Numbered from the stretch's first letter, positions 34,413-43,437 are shown. The stretch is DNA of 64,000 bases from Mesorhizobium shangrilense (GCF_040537815.1 NZ_JBEWSZ010000002.1:310001-374000); one strand, 5' to 3'. Notes: generated by a model from the sequence alone, not told the origin. Numbers and translations are program-made.

Positions 34413-35796
34413 CTGCGCTCTGCTTTCCCTTGAGATGACGGGCGAGGTCCGAGAACGGATCGGCCGACGGGCGGTCTTTCGGCGACTGGGTCAGTGCTTC
34501 GTAGATCAGCGGCACCTGACGCACCGCCATGTCCAGTTCCGCGTCGGCACCGCCCTGGTAGGCGCCCAGCAGGCGAATATCGCGCGTGTCCTCGAAGCGG
34601 GAGATCATCGACTTCAGCATGGTCACCAGAGCCCGCTGCTCGGGGCTCCAGGCCTTGCCCGCGAGACGCGAAATGGACGACAGGGGATTGACGGGCGGGT
34701 AGCGGCCCTGCTCGGCGATCGTCCGGTCAAGCACGACATGGCCATCGAGGATGCCGCGCACCGAATCAGCGACCGGGTCGTTGTGGTCGTCGCCATCGAC
34801 CAGCACCGAGATGATGGCGGTGATCGATCCCTTGCCTTCGGCGCCAGGTCCGGCACGCTCGAGCAGCTTGGGCAGTTCCGTGAAAACCGATGCGGGGTAG
34901 CCGCGGGCAACGGGCGGCTCGCCGGTCCCCGTCGCCACCTCGCGCAGCGCATGGGCGAAGCGGGTGATCGAATCCAGCACCAGCAGCACGCGATGGCCCT
35001 GGTCGCGAAAATGCTCGGCGACGCGCATCGCGGTGTCGGGAGCGCGCCGGCGCATCATGGCGCTCTCGTCGCTGGTGGCCACGACGGCGACGGTCTTGGC
35101 CATGCTCTCGCCGATCGTGTCCTCGAGGAATTCGCGCACCTCTCTGCCGCGCTCGCCGATCAGGGCGACGACAACGGTGTCGAAGGCGTCGGCCCCGGCC
35201 AGCATGGCGAGCAGCGTCGATTTGCCGACGCCAGAACCGGCAAAGATGCCGAGGCGCTGGCCGAAACACAGCGGCGTGAAGATATCGATGACCCTCACGC
35301 CGGTCATGAATGACGTCCCCACGCGCTGCCGCGACATGGCGCCGGGCGTCGCGCCATTGCCGTCGCTGGCGTCGTCGCCCCTGACCAGGGCCGGCCCACC
35401 GTCGATCGGGCGGGTGAGGGCGTCGATGGCGCGCCCGCGCCACGAGACGTGCGGCGTCACGGTGAGCGGACCCCGGCGGAACACGGCGTCGCCGATGCCG
35501 GCGTCCGAGCTGCGCTCGAAGGGGGCCACGACGACCTCGTCGCGAGCGATCTTGACGACTTCGCCACGGCGCGTGCCGGCATGGCCGCGATGCTCGACAA
35601 GGTCGCCGAGCCTGGCGACTTCGGAGAGGCCGCGCACCTTGTAATGCGTGGAGGTGACCTCGGTGATGAGGCCGCCGCGCTTCAGCAGCGCTTGCCCCCC
35701 GCCGAAACGGCTCAACATCCGTTCCAGCACGGCAAGCCGGTTCTCCGGCTCGGGATGCCTTTCAGGCGCGCGCATCATGGGCTGGGTGGGCGACAT
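34399..35796 (-). CDS. fliI: Flagellum-specific ATPase FliI
   Basis: A 465-residue export ATPase. Walker A is AGSGVGKST (residues 186-194). Walker B is in RVLLVLDSITRFAHALREVA, and the export-ATPase region GYPASVFTELPKLLERAG follows. FliI forms a hexamer that releases cargo from chaperones at the FlhA/FlhB gate. I chose the ATG at 35796, 4 bp after the flgF stop; an upstream in-frame ATG at 35832 would lie inside flgF. The partner FliH-like protein is encoded in the fliF operon. Confidence 0.96.
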   Translation of the reverse strand: MSPTQPMMRAPERHPEPENRLAVLERMLSRFGGGQALLKRGGLITEVTSTHYKVRGLSEVARLGDLVEHRGHAGTRRGEVVKIARDEVVVAPFERSSDAGIGDAVFRRGPLTVTPHVSWRGRAIDALTRPIDGGPALVRGDDASDGNGATPGAMSRQRVGTSFMTGVRVIDIFTPLCFGQRLGIFAGSGVGKSTLLAMLAGADAFDTVVVALIGERGREVREFLEDTIGESMAKTVAVVATSDESAMMRRRAPDTAMRVAEHFRDQGHRVLLVLDSITRFAHALREVATGTGEPPVARGYPASVFTELPKLLERAGPGAEGKGSITAIISVLVDGDDHNDPVADSVRGILDGHVVLDRTIAEQGRYPPVNPLSSISRLAGKAWSPEQRALVTMLKSMISRFEDTRDIRLLGAYQGGADAELDMAVRQVPLIYEALTQSPKDRPSADPFSDLARHLKGKQSADAGD

Positions 35797-35800
35797 GTCG

Positions 35801-36523
35801 CTACTTGGACCCAAGCGTCTTGATCGCCTCATCGGCGGACGAATCGTTCTGGCGCAGCAGGGCCGCCGTGTTTTCGAAGGCGCGCTGGACCGAGATCAGT
35901 CGGGTCATTTCCATGATCGGGTTGACGTTGGACTCCTCCACGAAACCCTGGGCAACACCGATGTCGGACCGGTCGGTGACCGGCTCGGGCGTCCTTGCGG
36001 GGACGATGCCGGAATTGCCGTAGCGGACGAAATTCTGGCCCGGGTCGAATTCGTAAAGGCCGATGGAGCCGACGAGCTGGTCGTTCTGGCGCAGCGAACC
36101 GTCGGCTCCGGCCGTGGGCGGACCGTTGCGGGGGTCGAGCTGTATCGGCGCTCCGCCGGCGTCGAGCACTGGATGACCCTCGATCGACATCAGCTCGCCA
36201 TTCTCGTTCATCGAGAAACGTCCGTCGCGGGTCATGACGGTGCCGACCGGTGTTTCGATCGCGAACCAGGCGTCGCCCTGGATGGCGAAGTCGAACGGAT
36301 TGCCGGTTTCGGTTATCGAACCATGCGCGCCGGAAAGGTAGGTCTTGCCCGAAGACGCGAAAGACACGGATTTGGGTCCGGTGCCGGAGACGACGTCCTC
36401 GAACTTCACGCCGGTGGCGCGAAAGCCGATGGTCGAGGCATTGGCGACATTGTCGGCGATCGTGTCGAGGCGGCGTTCAAGCGCGATCTGCGCCGAAAGG
36501 GCCACATAAAGGCTGTCCCGCAT
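35801..36523 (-). CDS. flgF: Proximal rod protein FlgF
   Basis: A 240-residue rod protein with MRDSLYVALSAQIALERRLD and NVANASTIGFRATGVKFED at the N-terminus and EESNVNPIMEMTRLISVQRA at the C-terminus, the FlgF/FlgG group pattern. It follows the DUF1217 gene by 6 bp and precedes fliI. Confidence 0.95.
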   Translation of the reverse strand: MRDSLYVALSAQIALERRLDTIADNVANASTIGFRATGVKFEDVVSGTGPKSVSFASSGKTYLSGAHGSITETGNPFDFAIQGDAWFAIETPVGTVMTRDGRFSMNENGELMSIEGHPVLDAGGAPIQLDPRNGPPTAGADGSLRQNDQLVGSIGLYEFDPGQNFVRYGNSGIVPARTPEPVTDRSDIGVAQGFVEESNVNPIMEMTRLISVQRAFENTAALLRQNDSSADEAIKTLGSK

Positions 36524-36529
36524 GATCGC

Positions 36530-38341
36530 TCAGGACCTCAGCTTCAGCATGGCCATCATTAGGTCGGTCGAGATGCCGACAGAGGTCGGTTGCGCGAAGA
36601 GGACGCTGACCGATGTCACCGCCGGTGAAGTCGGGTTGTTGATCTCCCACATGCTGGTGAAGCGCGTCAGGAACTTGCCGAGCTTCGTGGGGTCGGTGAA
36701 ATCCGAGAGGTTGAGCTTCTGTTCGAACAACTGCGCCTGCTTGTCGATGTTGGCGGTGGCAAAGGAATCGGGCAGGCCGAGCGCGGTGCGCACGACGCTG
36801 GCAAGAGCGGTGTCCGCTAACACGCTGTACCAACTGGTGATGGTGGGCGCCTTGCGTTCGAAATAGAGGGCCAGCCGCACGCCCTGATTGGTGTCTCCGG
36901 CATTCTCTTCCAACGTCTGGCGCAGGTATTTGTCGACGGTCGCCTGCTGTGCCGGATTGTTGGTGGTGGCGGTCTCACCGTACTGCTCGAAGTTGAAAGC
37001 GGCTGCTAATCCGGCATAGGCCTTGTTGGTCAGCTTGTTGGCGACGCTGTTGGGATCGCGGATGCCGCCGGCCAGGACGCTCTGGATGAGATCGCGTTTC
37101 TCCGTCGCCGGGTTGAGCCCATAGGCTGACAGTGCATAGTTGTACAGCCGACTGTCGGCCATCAGGTCGTCGACGGATTTCACCTTGGTGATGTTGGAAA
37201 GGTAATAGGCGGTCTCGGCCTGGATATAGGCCGCGTTCGGCTTGATGAAGCCAAGCGCCGACTCGGTGGTGTAGATCTTCGGCGTGTCTTTCTGCACCTC
37301 GTCGCGCGCAGTCGTCTGTTGGCCATATTGGGCAAAGTTGAAGGCCGACACAAAAGCGGCATATCTTTTGTCGGTCAGCGTGTTTGCAGGGCTGTTGGGA
37401 TCGCTGACGCCGCCTGTGAGCATGGCGCGGACTTGCTGCGGTGTTTCGGTTGCGGCATCCAATCCGTACGAAGCCATGGCGAAGGTAAGCAAACGCTTGT
37501 CCGCCATGAGATCGTCGATCGACTTCACCTTGGAGATGTTGGCCGCATAGTAGTCGGCTTCCCCCTTGATGTACTGAGCGCTCGGCTTGACCAGCACCAG
37601 TCCGGTTCCGGTCGCGTATCCCGCCGGAACCGCCTTCTGGACCGCGTCGCGCGAGGTTGCCTGGTCGCCATACTGGCCAAAGTCGAAGGCCGAGACGAAG
37701 GCTGCGTATTTCTTGTCGGCCAGTTGGTTGGCGGGACTGTTGGGGTCGCTCACTCCACCCTCGAGCATCGCCCTGACGCGTTCAGGCGGTTCGGTTTTCG
37801 CATCAAGCCCGAATGCAGCCATCGCGTAGGTCAGCAGACGGTTGTCACCCATCAGGTCGTCGATCGATTTCACCTTGGAGACGTTGGTCAGATAATATGA
37901 CGTCTCGGCCTGATAGTAACTGAACCCGGGCTGCGAGGCGCCGATATTGACCTGGAGTGCGTAGTTCGCGGCAACGCCCTGCTGGGCTGGATTGTAGCTT
38001 GTGGCGGCGCTTCCCCGGGCGGCAAAATTGAAGGCCGACACAAAGTCGGCATAACGCTTGTCGGTCAGCTTGTTGGCAAAGCTGTTGGGATCAGTGACGC
38101 CTTCCTTCAGTGCCTTGACCATGAAGGCCTTGGCGTAGTCCATATTCTCCAGCCCGTAGGCCTTCATCGCATATTTGAACAACCGATCGTTGTTGACGAA
38201 GTCGTCGATCGATTTGACCTTGGTGATGTTGTCCAAATAATATTTGGTGTCGCGATCGACCACAGGCTGCTTGCTGATCTGGGTGATCGACTTGTTAATG
38301 TCTTTTGCTATGAGCTGATAGCTGGTAAAAGTATTGAGCAA
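36530..38341 (-). CDS. DUF1217-type protein with four internal repeats, flagellar cluster
   Basis: A 603-residue protein with four copies of a module of about 75 residues, at 34-107, 148-223, 264-337 and 378-451. Each has YY-x-x-NI-x-KVKSIDDL, then RL-x-x-YAM-x-AYGL, then DPNS-x-AN-x-L-x-DKRYA-x-FVSAFNF. A separate C-terminal region (about 480-603) ends TDLMMAMLKLRS. No signal or membrane segment is seen. The TTG start has GGAGG 8 bp upstream. The gene heads the operon with flgF and fliI and has a Rem-box-like promoter, so it should be expressed with the basal body genes. Function is unknown; a structural or exported axial component is a fair guess. Confidence 0.85.
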   Translation of the reverse strand: MLNTFTSYQLIAKDINKSITQISKQPVVDRDTKYYLDNITKVKSIDDFVNNDRLFKYAMKAYGLENMDYAKAFMVKALKEGVTDPNSFANKLTDKRYADFVSAFNFAARGSAATSYNPAQQGVAANYALQVNIGASQPGFSYYQAETSYYLTNVSKVKSIDDLMGDNRLLTYAMAAFGLDAKTEPPERVRAMLEGGVSDPNSPANQLADKKYAAFVSAFDFGQYGDQATSRDAVQKAVPAGYATGTGLVLVKPSAQYIKGEADYYAANISKVKSIDDLMADKRLLTFAMASYGLDAATETPQQVRAMLTGGVSDPNSPANTLTDKRYAAFVSAFNFAQYGQQTTARDEVQKDTPKIYTTESALGFIKPNAAYIQAETAYYLSNITKVKSVDDLMADSRLYNYALSAYGLNPATEKRDLIQSVLAGGIRDPNSVANKLTNKAYAGLAAAFNFEQYGETATTNNPAQQATVDKYLRQTLEENAGDTNQGVRLALYFERKAPTITSWYSVLADTALASVVRTALGLPDSFATANIDKQAQLFEQKLNLSDFTDPTKLGKFLTRFTSMWEINNPTSPAVTSVSVLFAQPTSVGISTDLMMAMLKLRS

Positions 38342-38372
38342 GGACGTGCCTCCGGCAGAAGCTAATCCATGA

Positions 38373-38406
38373 AGGATAGCCTCACTTCCTTGCGCGAAGC
38401 TGAATC
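38373..38406 (-). promoter_or_regulatory. Putative Rem-box promoter of the DUF1217-flgF-fliI operon
   Basis: Minus strand: GATTCAG, CTTC, GCGCAAG (38395-38389), 10 bp, TATCCT (38378-38373), 31 bp before the TTG start. The distal element keeps CAG in register. It is divergent from the motA site, with 46 bp between them. Confidence 0.65.
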
Positions 38407-38452
38407 GCCGGGCGTCTCGTCACGGCAGATCCAGCATCCGGCAGTGCGTGGG

Positions 38453-38486
38453 ATTCAAGCCCCGCACAAGGCACGCGGACTATCCA
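38453..38486 (+). promoter_or_regulatory. Putative Rem-box promoter of the motA operon
   Basis: Plus strand: ATTCAAG (38453-38459), CCCC, GCACAAG (38464-38470), 10 bp, TATCCA (38481-38486), 31 bp before the GTG start. This is the only plus-strand member of the set. Two CAAG cores stand 11 bp apart. Confidence 0.65.
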
Positions 38487-38517
38487 TGAGCGCAAGATTA
38501 ATGCGGAAGGACCGTTC

Positions 38518-39393
38518 GTGGGCATTCTGATCGGACTTGTGGTGACGCTCGGCTGCGTCCTTGGTGGCTTCATGGCCATGGGCGGACATCTGCAGGTGCT
38601 GGTCCAGCCCTGGGAAGCCGTGGTGATCTGCGGTGCGGCGCTGGGCACCTTCCTGGTCGCCAACCCGATGAAGACGGTCAAGGATACTGGCAAGGCTATC
38701 CTCGAGGCGTTCAAGCAGGCGGTGCCGAAGGAGCAGGACTATCTCGAAACGCTCGGCGTTCTGCACAGCCTGATGCGCGAGCTGCGCTCAAAATCGCGCA
38801 GCGAGGTCGAGGCGCATATCGACAATCCCGAGGAATCGGCGATCTTCCAGGCGTTCCCGACCGTGCTCAAGAACCACGACCTCACGCATTTCATCTGCGA
38901 CTACTGCCGCATCATCATCATCGGCAATGCGCGCTCGCATGAGATCGAGGCGCTGATGGATGAGGAAATCCACACCATCAAGACCGACAAGATGAAGGCC
39001 TATCACGCCCTGGTGGCGGTGGGCGACGGCTTGCCGGCGCTCGGCATCGTGGCCGCCGTGCTCGGCGTGGTCAAGGCGATGGGCGCGCTCGACCAGTCGC
39101 CGGAGATCCTCGGCGGACTGATCGGCGCCGCCCTTGTCGGAACCTTCCTCGGCATCTTCCTGTCCTACGCCGTGGTCGGACCGGTCGCCACCAAGGTCAA
39201 GACGGTGCGCGAGAAGAAGAACCGCCTCTATATCATCGTCAAGCAGACATTGCTGGCCTACATGAACGGCGCACTGCCGCAGGTTGCGATCGAATTCGGC
39301 CGCAAGACCATCTCATCCTATGAGCGGCCGACGATCGACGCCGTCGAGCAGAGCACGATGAATACCGGCGCCGCCGACAAGAAGGCCGCCTGA
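38518..39393 (+). CDS. motA: Flagellar motor stator protein MotA
   Basis: A 291-residue stator subunit with four membrane helices. MotA signatures are [20 protein letters not shown] at the N-terminus, [20 protein letters not shown], and [20 protein letters not shown] at the C-terminus. The start is a GTG with GGAAGG 6 bp before it. It heads the plus-strand operon motA-fliM-fliN-fliG-flhB-orf, while its partner motB is in the fliF operon. It is divergent from the DUF1217 operon. Confidence 0.96.
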   Translation: MGILIGLVVTLGCVLGGFMAMGGHLQVLVQPWEAVVICGAALGTFLVANPMKTVKDTGKAILEAFKQAVPKEQDYLETLGVLHSLMRELRSKSRSEVEAHIDNPEESAIFQAFPTVLKNHDLTHFICDYCRIIIIGNARSHEIEALMDEEIHTIKTDKMKAYHALVAVGDGLPALGIVAAVLGVVKAMGALDQSPEILGGLIGAALVGTFLGIFLSYAVVGPVATKVKTVREKKNRLYIIVKQTLLAYMNGALPQVAIEFGRKTISSYERPTIDAVEQSTMNTGAADKKAA

Positions 39394-39428
39394 TCCATGC
39401 GCGACGACACGAAAGGCCGCGCGGTATC

Positions 39429-40352
39429 ATGACAAACCCGGATAGTGCGTCGCAAATCCGCTCCCTCGCCATCGAGCGCCTGGTTGGCGACAGTGGCGAG
39501 GCCGCACAGGTCATCGGCGCTGGCCGCACGATGGCCGAAAATGCGGTGCCGCTGCTGCAAAAGCGCCTGGCCGGTGAGCTTGGGGCTCCAGTCACCGTCG
39601 ATCTGCGGGCGGTAGAGGTCAGCCGCGTCACTGACGCCCGCTCGCATGTCGGCGATACCTTCGCCATGACCGTGGTCGCGTCGCCGGCGTCCTCCGACAC
39701 GATGACCCTGGTGATCGACGCTCCGGCAATCGCCGTCATGGTCTGCGCGCTGTTCGGCGGTGACCCGGACCTGCCGGTCTCGCCCATCGAGCGGCCATTG
39801 TCGCAGATCGAGACCGATGTCTCGACCCTGGTGTTCCAGGAGGTGGCGCAGGCCTTGAACAATGCCGGCCGGCGTCCGCTCGAACCGCGCCTGCCGTTGC
39901 CGCGCGCGATGTCGGGCATGGAAGCGAAGCGGTATGTGCTGCGCGACGGCGCGGCGGTCCGCATCGTCTTCGGCATCTCCACGCCAACCGACACGGGCAC
40001 GGTCGCGGTGATGATCCCGCAACGCATCCTGCTGGGCACCGATGCCAGCGCCGACAGCCCGGCAACGAATTCCGACTGGCGCGCGCGTTTCTCCGAAGAG
40101 GTGATGCGTTCGACCGTGGCGCTCGAGGCAACCATGCCGCTGGCGCGGCTCACGCTTGGCGAACTCTCCAATTTCGAAGCCGGCCAGATCATCGAATTCG
40201 AGGAAACGGCGCAGTCGCGGGCGCAGCTCAGCGCGCGCAACAAGACGCTGTTCGTTTGCGAGTTCGGCAAGCTGGGACAGAACTACACCGTCCGCATCAA
40301 GCATCCCTACGATGCCGGACAGGACTTTATCGACGGGCTGGTGCGGGGCTGA
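39429..40352 (+). CDS. fliM: Flagellar motor switch protein FliM
   Basis: A 307-residue switch component. The middle domain (about 40-205) is CheC-like, and the C-terminal SpoA domain (about 225-300) contains PLARLTLGELSNFEAGQIIE. The N-terminal CheY-binding segment is less obvious than in enteric FliM, and the protein is slightly short for the family (about 330). It builds the C ring with FliG and FliN and receives the chemotaxis signal. It lies between motA and fliN. Confidence 0.92.
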   Translation: MTNPDSASQIRSLAIERLVGDSGEAAQVIGAGRTMAENAVPLLQKRLAGELGAPVTVDLRAVEVSRVTDARSHVGDTFAMTVVASPASSDTMTLVIDAPAIAVMVCALFGGDPDLPVSPIERPLSQIETDVSTLVFQEVAQALNNAGRRPLEPRLPLPRAMSGMEAKRYVLRDGAAVRIVFGISTPTDTGTVAVMIPQRILLGTDASADSPATNSDWRARFSEEVMRSTVALEATMPLARLTLGELSNFEAGQIIEFEETAQSRAQLSARNKTLFVCEFGKLGQNYTVRIKHPYDAGQDFIDGLVRG

Positions 40353-40385
40353 CGCCCGGCAAGCCCGTGCTTTTGGAGACGATCG

Positions 40386-40763
40386 ATGGCCAAGACCAAG
40401 GTAGAAGCCGAACCCGACCAGCCGGACGAGCAGCTCAACCGCGCCATAGAAGAATTGCGCGGTGTTCTCCAGGAAGAGGAGAAGCGCCCGGATGCAAAGG
40501 CGTCCGGCGCCAATTCGAACATCATCATGAACATCCCCGTCGATGTGCAGATCATCCTCGGCAGCACCGAGATGCCGGTGTCCGATCTGATGGCGCTGCA
40601 GAAGGGCTCGACAGTGGCGCTCAACCGCCGAATCGGCGAACCTGTCGACGTGGTGGTCAATGGCCGCAAGATCGCGCGCGGCGAGATCACGGTGCTGGAG
40701 AGCGATCCGTCGCGCTTCGGGATTAGGCTGACCGAGATCATCGCCGGGGCGAAGGGCGTATAG
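40386..40763 (+). CDS. fliN: Flagellar motor switch protein FliN
   Basis: A 125-residue protein. The N-terminal 45 residues are charged and flexible. The SpoA domain follows with [20 protein letters not shown] and [20 protein letters not shown], diagnostic for FliN. It forms the bottom of the C ring and is a docking place for FliH. It is encoded 33 bp after fliM. Confidence 0.96.
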   Translation: MAKTKVEAEPDQPDEQLNRAIEELRGVLQEEEKRPDAKASGANSNIIMNIPVDVQIILGSTEMPVSDLMALQKGSTVALNRRIGEPVDVVVNGRKIARGEITVLESDPSRFGIRLTEIIAGAKGV

Positions 40764-40806
40764 GCATGGACGACGGGCGTTGTCAGGGGAAGCTGAGGCA
40801 TAGGGC

Positions 40807-41820
40807 ATGACGACGCTGGCAACGTTGACGCGCGCGCAGAAGGCCGCCGCCATCCTGGTGGCGATGGGCAAGCCGTCGGCCAGCCGCTTGTTGAAATTCT
40901 TCAAGCAGGAGGAACTGAAGGCGCTGATCGAGGGCGCTCGGCTGTTGCGCACGATTCCGCAGAGCGATCTTGAGCGCATCGTCGCCGAGTTCGAAGCCGA
41001 ATTCACCGAGGGCGCCGGCCTGCTCGATTCCGCCGACCGGATGGACACCATCCTCAATGAATCGCTGTCGCCGGAAGAGATGAGCGCCATCATGGGCGAC
41101 AAGCGGTTCGAGGTCGCTCCGGAAGGACCGCCGCCGATCTGGCCCGATCTTGAAAAGCTGGAGCCGGCGCGGCTTGGCGCATTCCTGGCCGGCGAGCATC
41201 AGCAGACCTCGGCCATGGTGCTGTCGAAGCTGTCGCCGCAGGCCGCGGCAAACGTGCTGCTGACAATGACAAAGCCGATGCGCGGCGAGATCATCAAGCG
41301 CATGGTGACGATGGCGACTATTCCCGAGGCCGCCGCCAAGATCGTCGAGAACCGGCTGCGTACGAGCGTACTGACGGAAACCTCGACCAAGGACACATCG
41401 GCCGGCCAGGCGCGTGTCGCCAGCATGCTCAACGAGATGGACAAGTCCCAGCTCGAGGACGTGATGCAGGATCTGGAGGCAGCCGGCACGCCTGACCTCG
41501 ACGGGGTCAGGGCGCGGCTGTTCGCCTTCGAGGATGTTCCGCAACTCACCCAGAAGGCTCGGGTGCTGGTGTTCGATGGACTGTCGACCGAACTGGTGAC
41601 GCTCGCCTTGCGCGGCGCGCAGGCGGGGCTTGCCGAATCGGTGCTGTCGGCGATCGGCGCGCGGTCGCGGCGCATGATCGAATCCGAACTCGGCATGGGT
41701 TCGGAAGGAATCGCCGCCGCCGACATCGCGGCGGCACGCAAGACAATCGTGGCGACGACGATCCGGCTTTCGCGCGAAGGGGCTTTCGAGCTTCCCTCGG
41801 CCCAGAACGCCGCGGCCTGA
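40807..41820 (+). CDS. fliG: Flagellar motor switch protein FliG
   Basis: A 337-residue switch protein with N, middle and C domains. LTRAQKAAAILVAMGKPSAS is the N-domain start, and EHQQTSAMVLSKLSPQAAAN carries the EHPQ-like motif, here EHQQ. The C-terminal torque helix region includes SALGARSRRMIESELG-type charged residues. It binds FliF and interacts with the stator to produce torque. In this organism it is in the motA operon and not next to fliF. Confidence 0.94.
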   Translation: MTTLATLTRAQKAAAILVAMGKPSASRLLKFFKQEELKALIEGARLLRTIPQSDLERIVAEFEAEFTEGAGLLDSADRMDTILNESLSPEEMSAIMGDKRFEVAPEGPPPIWPDLEKLEPARLGAFLAGEHQQTSAMVLSKLSPQAAANVLLTMTKPMRGEIIKRMVTMATIPEAAAKIVENRLRTSVLTETSTKDTSAGQARVASMLNEMDKSQLEDVMQDLEAAGTPDLDGVRARLFAFEDVPQLTQKARVLVFDGLSTELVTLALRGAQAGLAESVLSAIGARSRRMIESELGMGSEGIAAADIAAARKTIVATTIRLSREGAFELPSAQNAAA

Positions 41821-41840
41821 CGCCGCGCGGCTAGCACACG

Positions 41841-42923
41841 ATGTCTGACGCGACCGACAAGGACTCGAAAACCGAAGAGGCGACGGAAAAGAAGATCCGC
41901 GACACGGTCGAGCAGGGCAAGCTGCCGCATTCGCGCGAAATCCCCATTCTCGCCTCCTTTGTCGCCATCCTCGTCTTCACGGTCTTCTACGCCAAGGATG
42001 CCATCGTCGACCTCGGCATGTTCCTGTCGATGTTCCTGGAGAAGCCGGAAGCCTGGCCGATGGACACCGAGACCGATGTCATCGCGCTCTACAAGGTCGT
42101 GCTCATGGAGATCGGCCGCGCCGTCGTCAGCCTGCTCGCGCTACTCGTGGTTGCCGGCATCGGTGCCTCGGTGTTCCAGAACATGCCGCAATTCGTCGGC
42201 GAGCGGATCAGGCCGCAGATGTCGCGCATCTCGATAGCCAAGGGCTGGAGCCGGATGTTCGGCGCCCAGGGCTGGGTCGAATTCCTGAAGTCGCTGGGCA
42301 AGGTTGGCCTCGCCATCACCGTGCTCGTCTTCACGCTGTCGGAAGATCATCGCAAGCTGCTCGCCGGCATGATCACCAACCCCATTGCCTTCGGCCTCGT
42401 CATCCGCGGCATCGCGGTCGATATCCTGGTGGCGATCGTCTTCGTCATCGGCCTGATCGCCGCGATCGACCTTGTCTGGTCGCGCTTCCACTGGAAGCAG
42501 GACCTGCGCATGAGCAAGCAGGAGGTCAAGGACGAGTTCAAGCAGTCCGAAGGTGACCCGATCGTCAAGTCGCGGCTGCGGTCGCTGGCGCGCGACCGCG
42601 CGCGCAACCGGATGATGACGGCGGTGCCGCGCGCGACGCTGATCATAGCCAATCCGACGCACTTCTCGATCGCCTTGAAATATGTGCGCGACGAGGATTC
42701 GGCGCCGCTGGTGCTGGCCAAGGGGCAGGACCTGGTGGCGCTCAAGATCCGCGAGATCGCCAAGGAGAACAACATCCCGATCTTCGAGGACGTGGCGCTC
42801 GCCCGCTCCATGTACAAGCAAGTTTCGGTGGATAGTGTGATCCCGTCACAATTCTATCAAGCCGTCGCCGAACTGGTGCGGATCGTCTACTCGAAAAAAG
42901 TTGAGCGCAGACCGACCTCATGA
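41841..42923 (+). CDS. flhB: Flagellar export specificity-switch protein FlhB
   Basis: A 360-residue protein with four membrane helices (about 33-215) and a cytoplasmic domain with the autocleavage motif NPTH at residues 271-274 (ANPTHFSIALKY). It begins with the usual DKDSKTEEATEKKIRD segment. Cleavage at Asn-Pro and contact with FliK switch export from hook to filament substrates. Its stop overlaps the next gene by 4 bp. Confidence 0.96.
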   Translation: MSDATDKDSKTEEATEKKIRDTVEQGKLPHSREIPILASFVAILVFTVFYAKDAIVDLGMFLSMFLEKPEAWPMDTETDVIALYKVVLMEIGRAVVSLLALLVVAGIGASVFQNMPQFVGERIRPQMSRISIAKGWSRMFGAQGWVEFLKSLGKVGLAITVLVFTLSEDHRKLLAGMITNPIAFGLVIRGIAVDILVAIVFVIGLIAAIDLVWSRFHWKQDLRMSKQEVKDEFKQSEGDPIVKSRLRSLARDRARNRMMTAVPRATLIIANPTHFSIALKYVRDEDSAPLVLAKGQDLVALKIREIAKENNIPIFEDVALARSMYKQVSVDSVIPSQFYQAVAELVRIVYSKKVERRPTS

Positions 42924-43357
42924 ACCGGCAACCGCATGCAAACTCCCGCGAGATCATCGTCGCCAACGCCATCGAACAGGTGGTGGGTGAACTGCGGCTG
43001 ATCGATGTCGCCGACTATATCGCCTTCATCCGGCTGGAGCATTTCGCCTGCCTGTCGGACCTGGTGGATTCGGCGGCGGAACTCTACTTCCACGCGGGGA
43101 CACTCAGGCTTGGCCATGGCGGCGAGGCCCATGTCGACTGGAGCGGCAGCCCGCGCATCGTGCTCGACCTGGAACTCAGGCCACCCGGCGTCACTGTCTA
43201 TTTCCAGCTGACGCTGAGCGAACACGGCGCCTCGGTCGTGGTCAACTACGTGTCGTTCGAGAAGCCGAGCGAGGATCCAGAGGACAATACGGCCTTGCTG
43301 GCGGCGGTCATCGAGCAGGCGCGCATTCGAAAGGCCGAGCCGCTGGCCTATCGCTGA
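42920..43357 (+). CDS. Conserved unknown protein downstream of flhB
   Basis: A 145-residue soluble protein with no motif I recognise. It has a helical N-terminal half with ANAIEQVVGELRLIDVADYI and a predicted beta-rich centre (IVLDLELRPPGVTVYFQLTL). It has no signal peptide or membrane helix. It is translationally coupled to flhB (ATGA overlap) and ends the motA operon. As I recall, a gene of this kind is found after flhB in other rhizobia too, so it probably belongs to the flagellar system, perhaps as a cytoplasmic export or switch accessory. Confidence 0.75.
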   Translation: MNRQPHANSREIIVANAIEQVVGELRLIDVADYIAFIRLEHFACLSDLVDSAAELYFHAGTLRLGHGGEAHVDWSGSPRIVLDLELRPPGVTVYFQLTLSEHGASVVVNYVSFEKPSEDPEDNTALLAAVIEQARIRKAEPLAYR

Positions 43358-43437
43358 AAACGCAGGCCTCGCGTATCCACGGGGCCGGCCTTTTGGCGAC
43401 AAGCGTCGTTCAACCGATCCCGCTATTCCCGATACCG

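Noticed and set aside
5677..38486. Sigma-28 or sigma-54 promoters for the flagellar operons
   Set aside because: I looked before the operons for TAAA-N15-GCCGATAA and for GG/GC -24/-12 elements and saw no consistent set; no fliA-like gene is present in the window.
39318..41102. Minus-strand open frame of 594 codons opposite fliM-fliN-fliG
   Set aside because: Shadow of three recognised switch genes; no motif seen.
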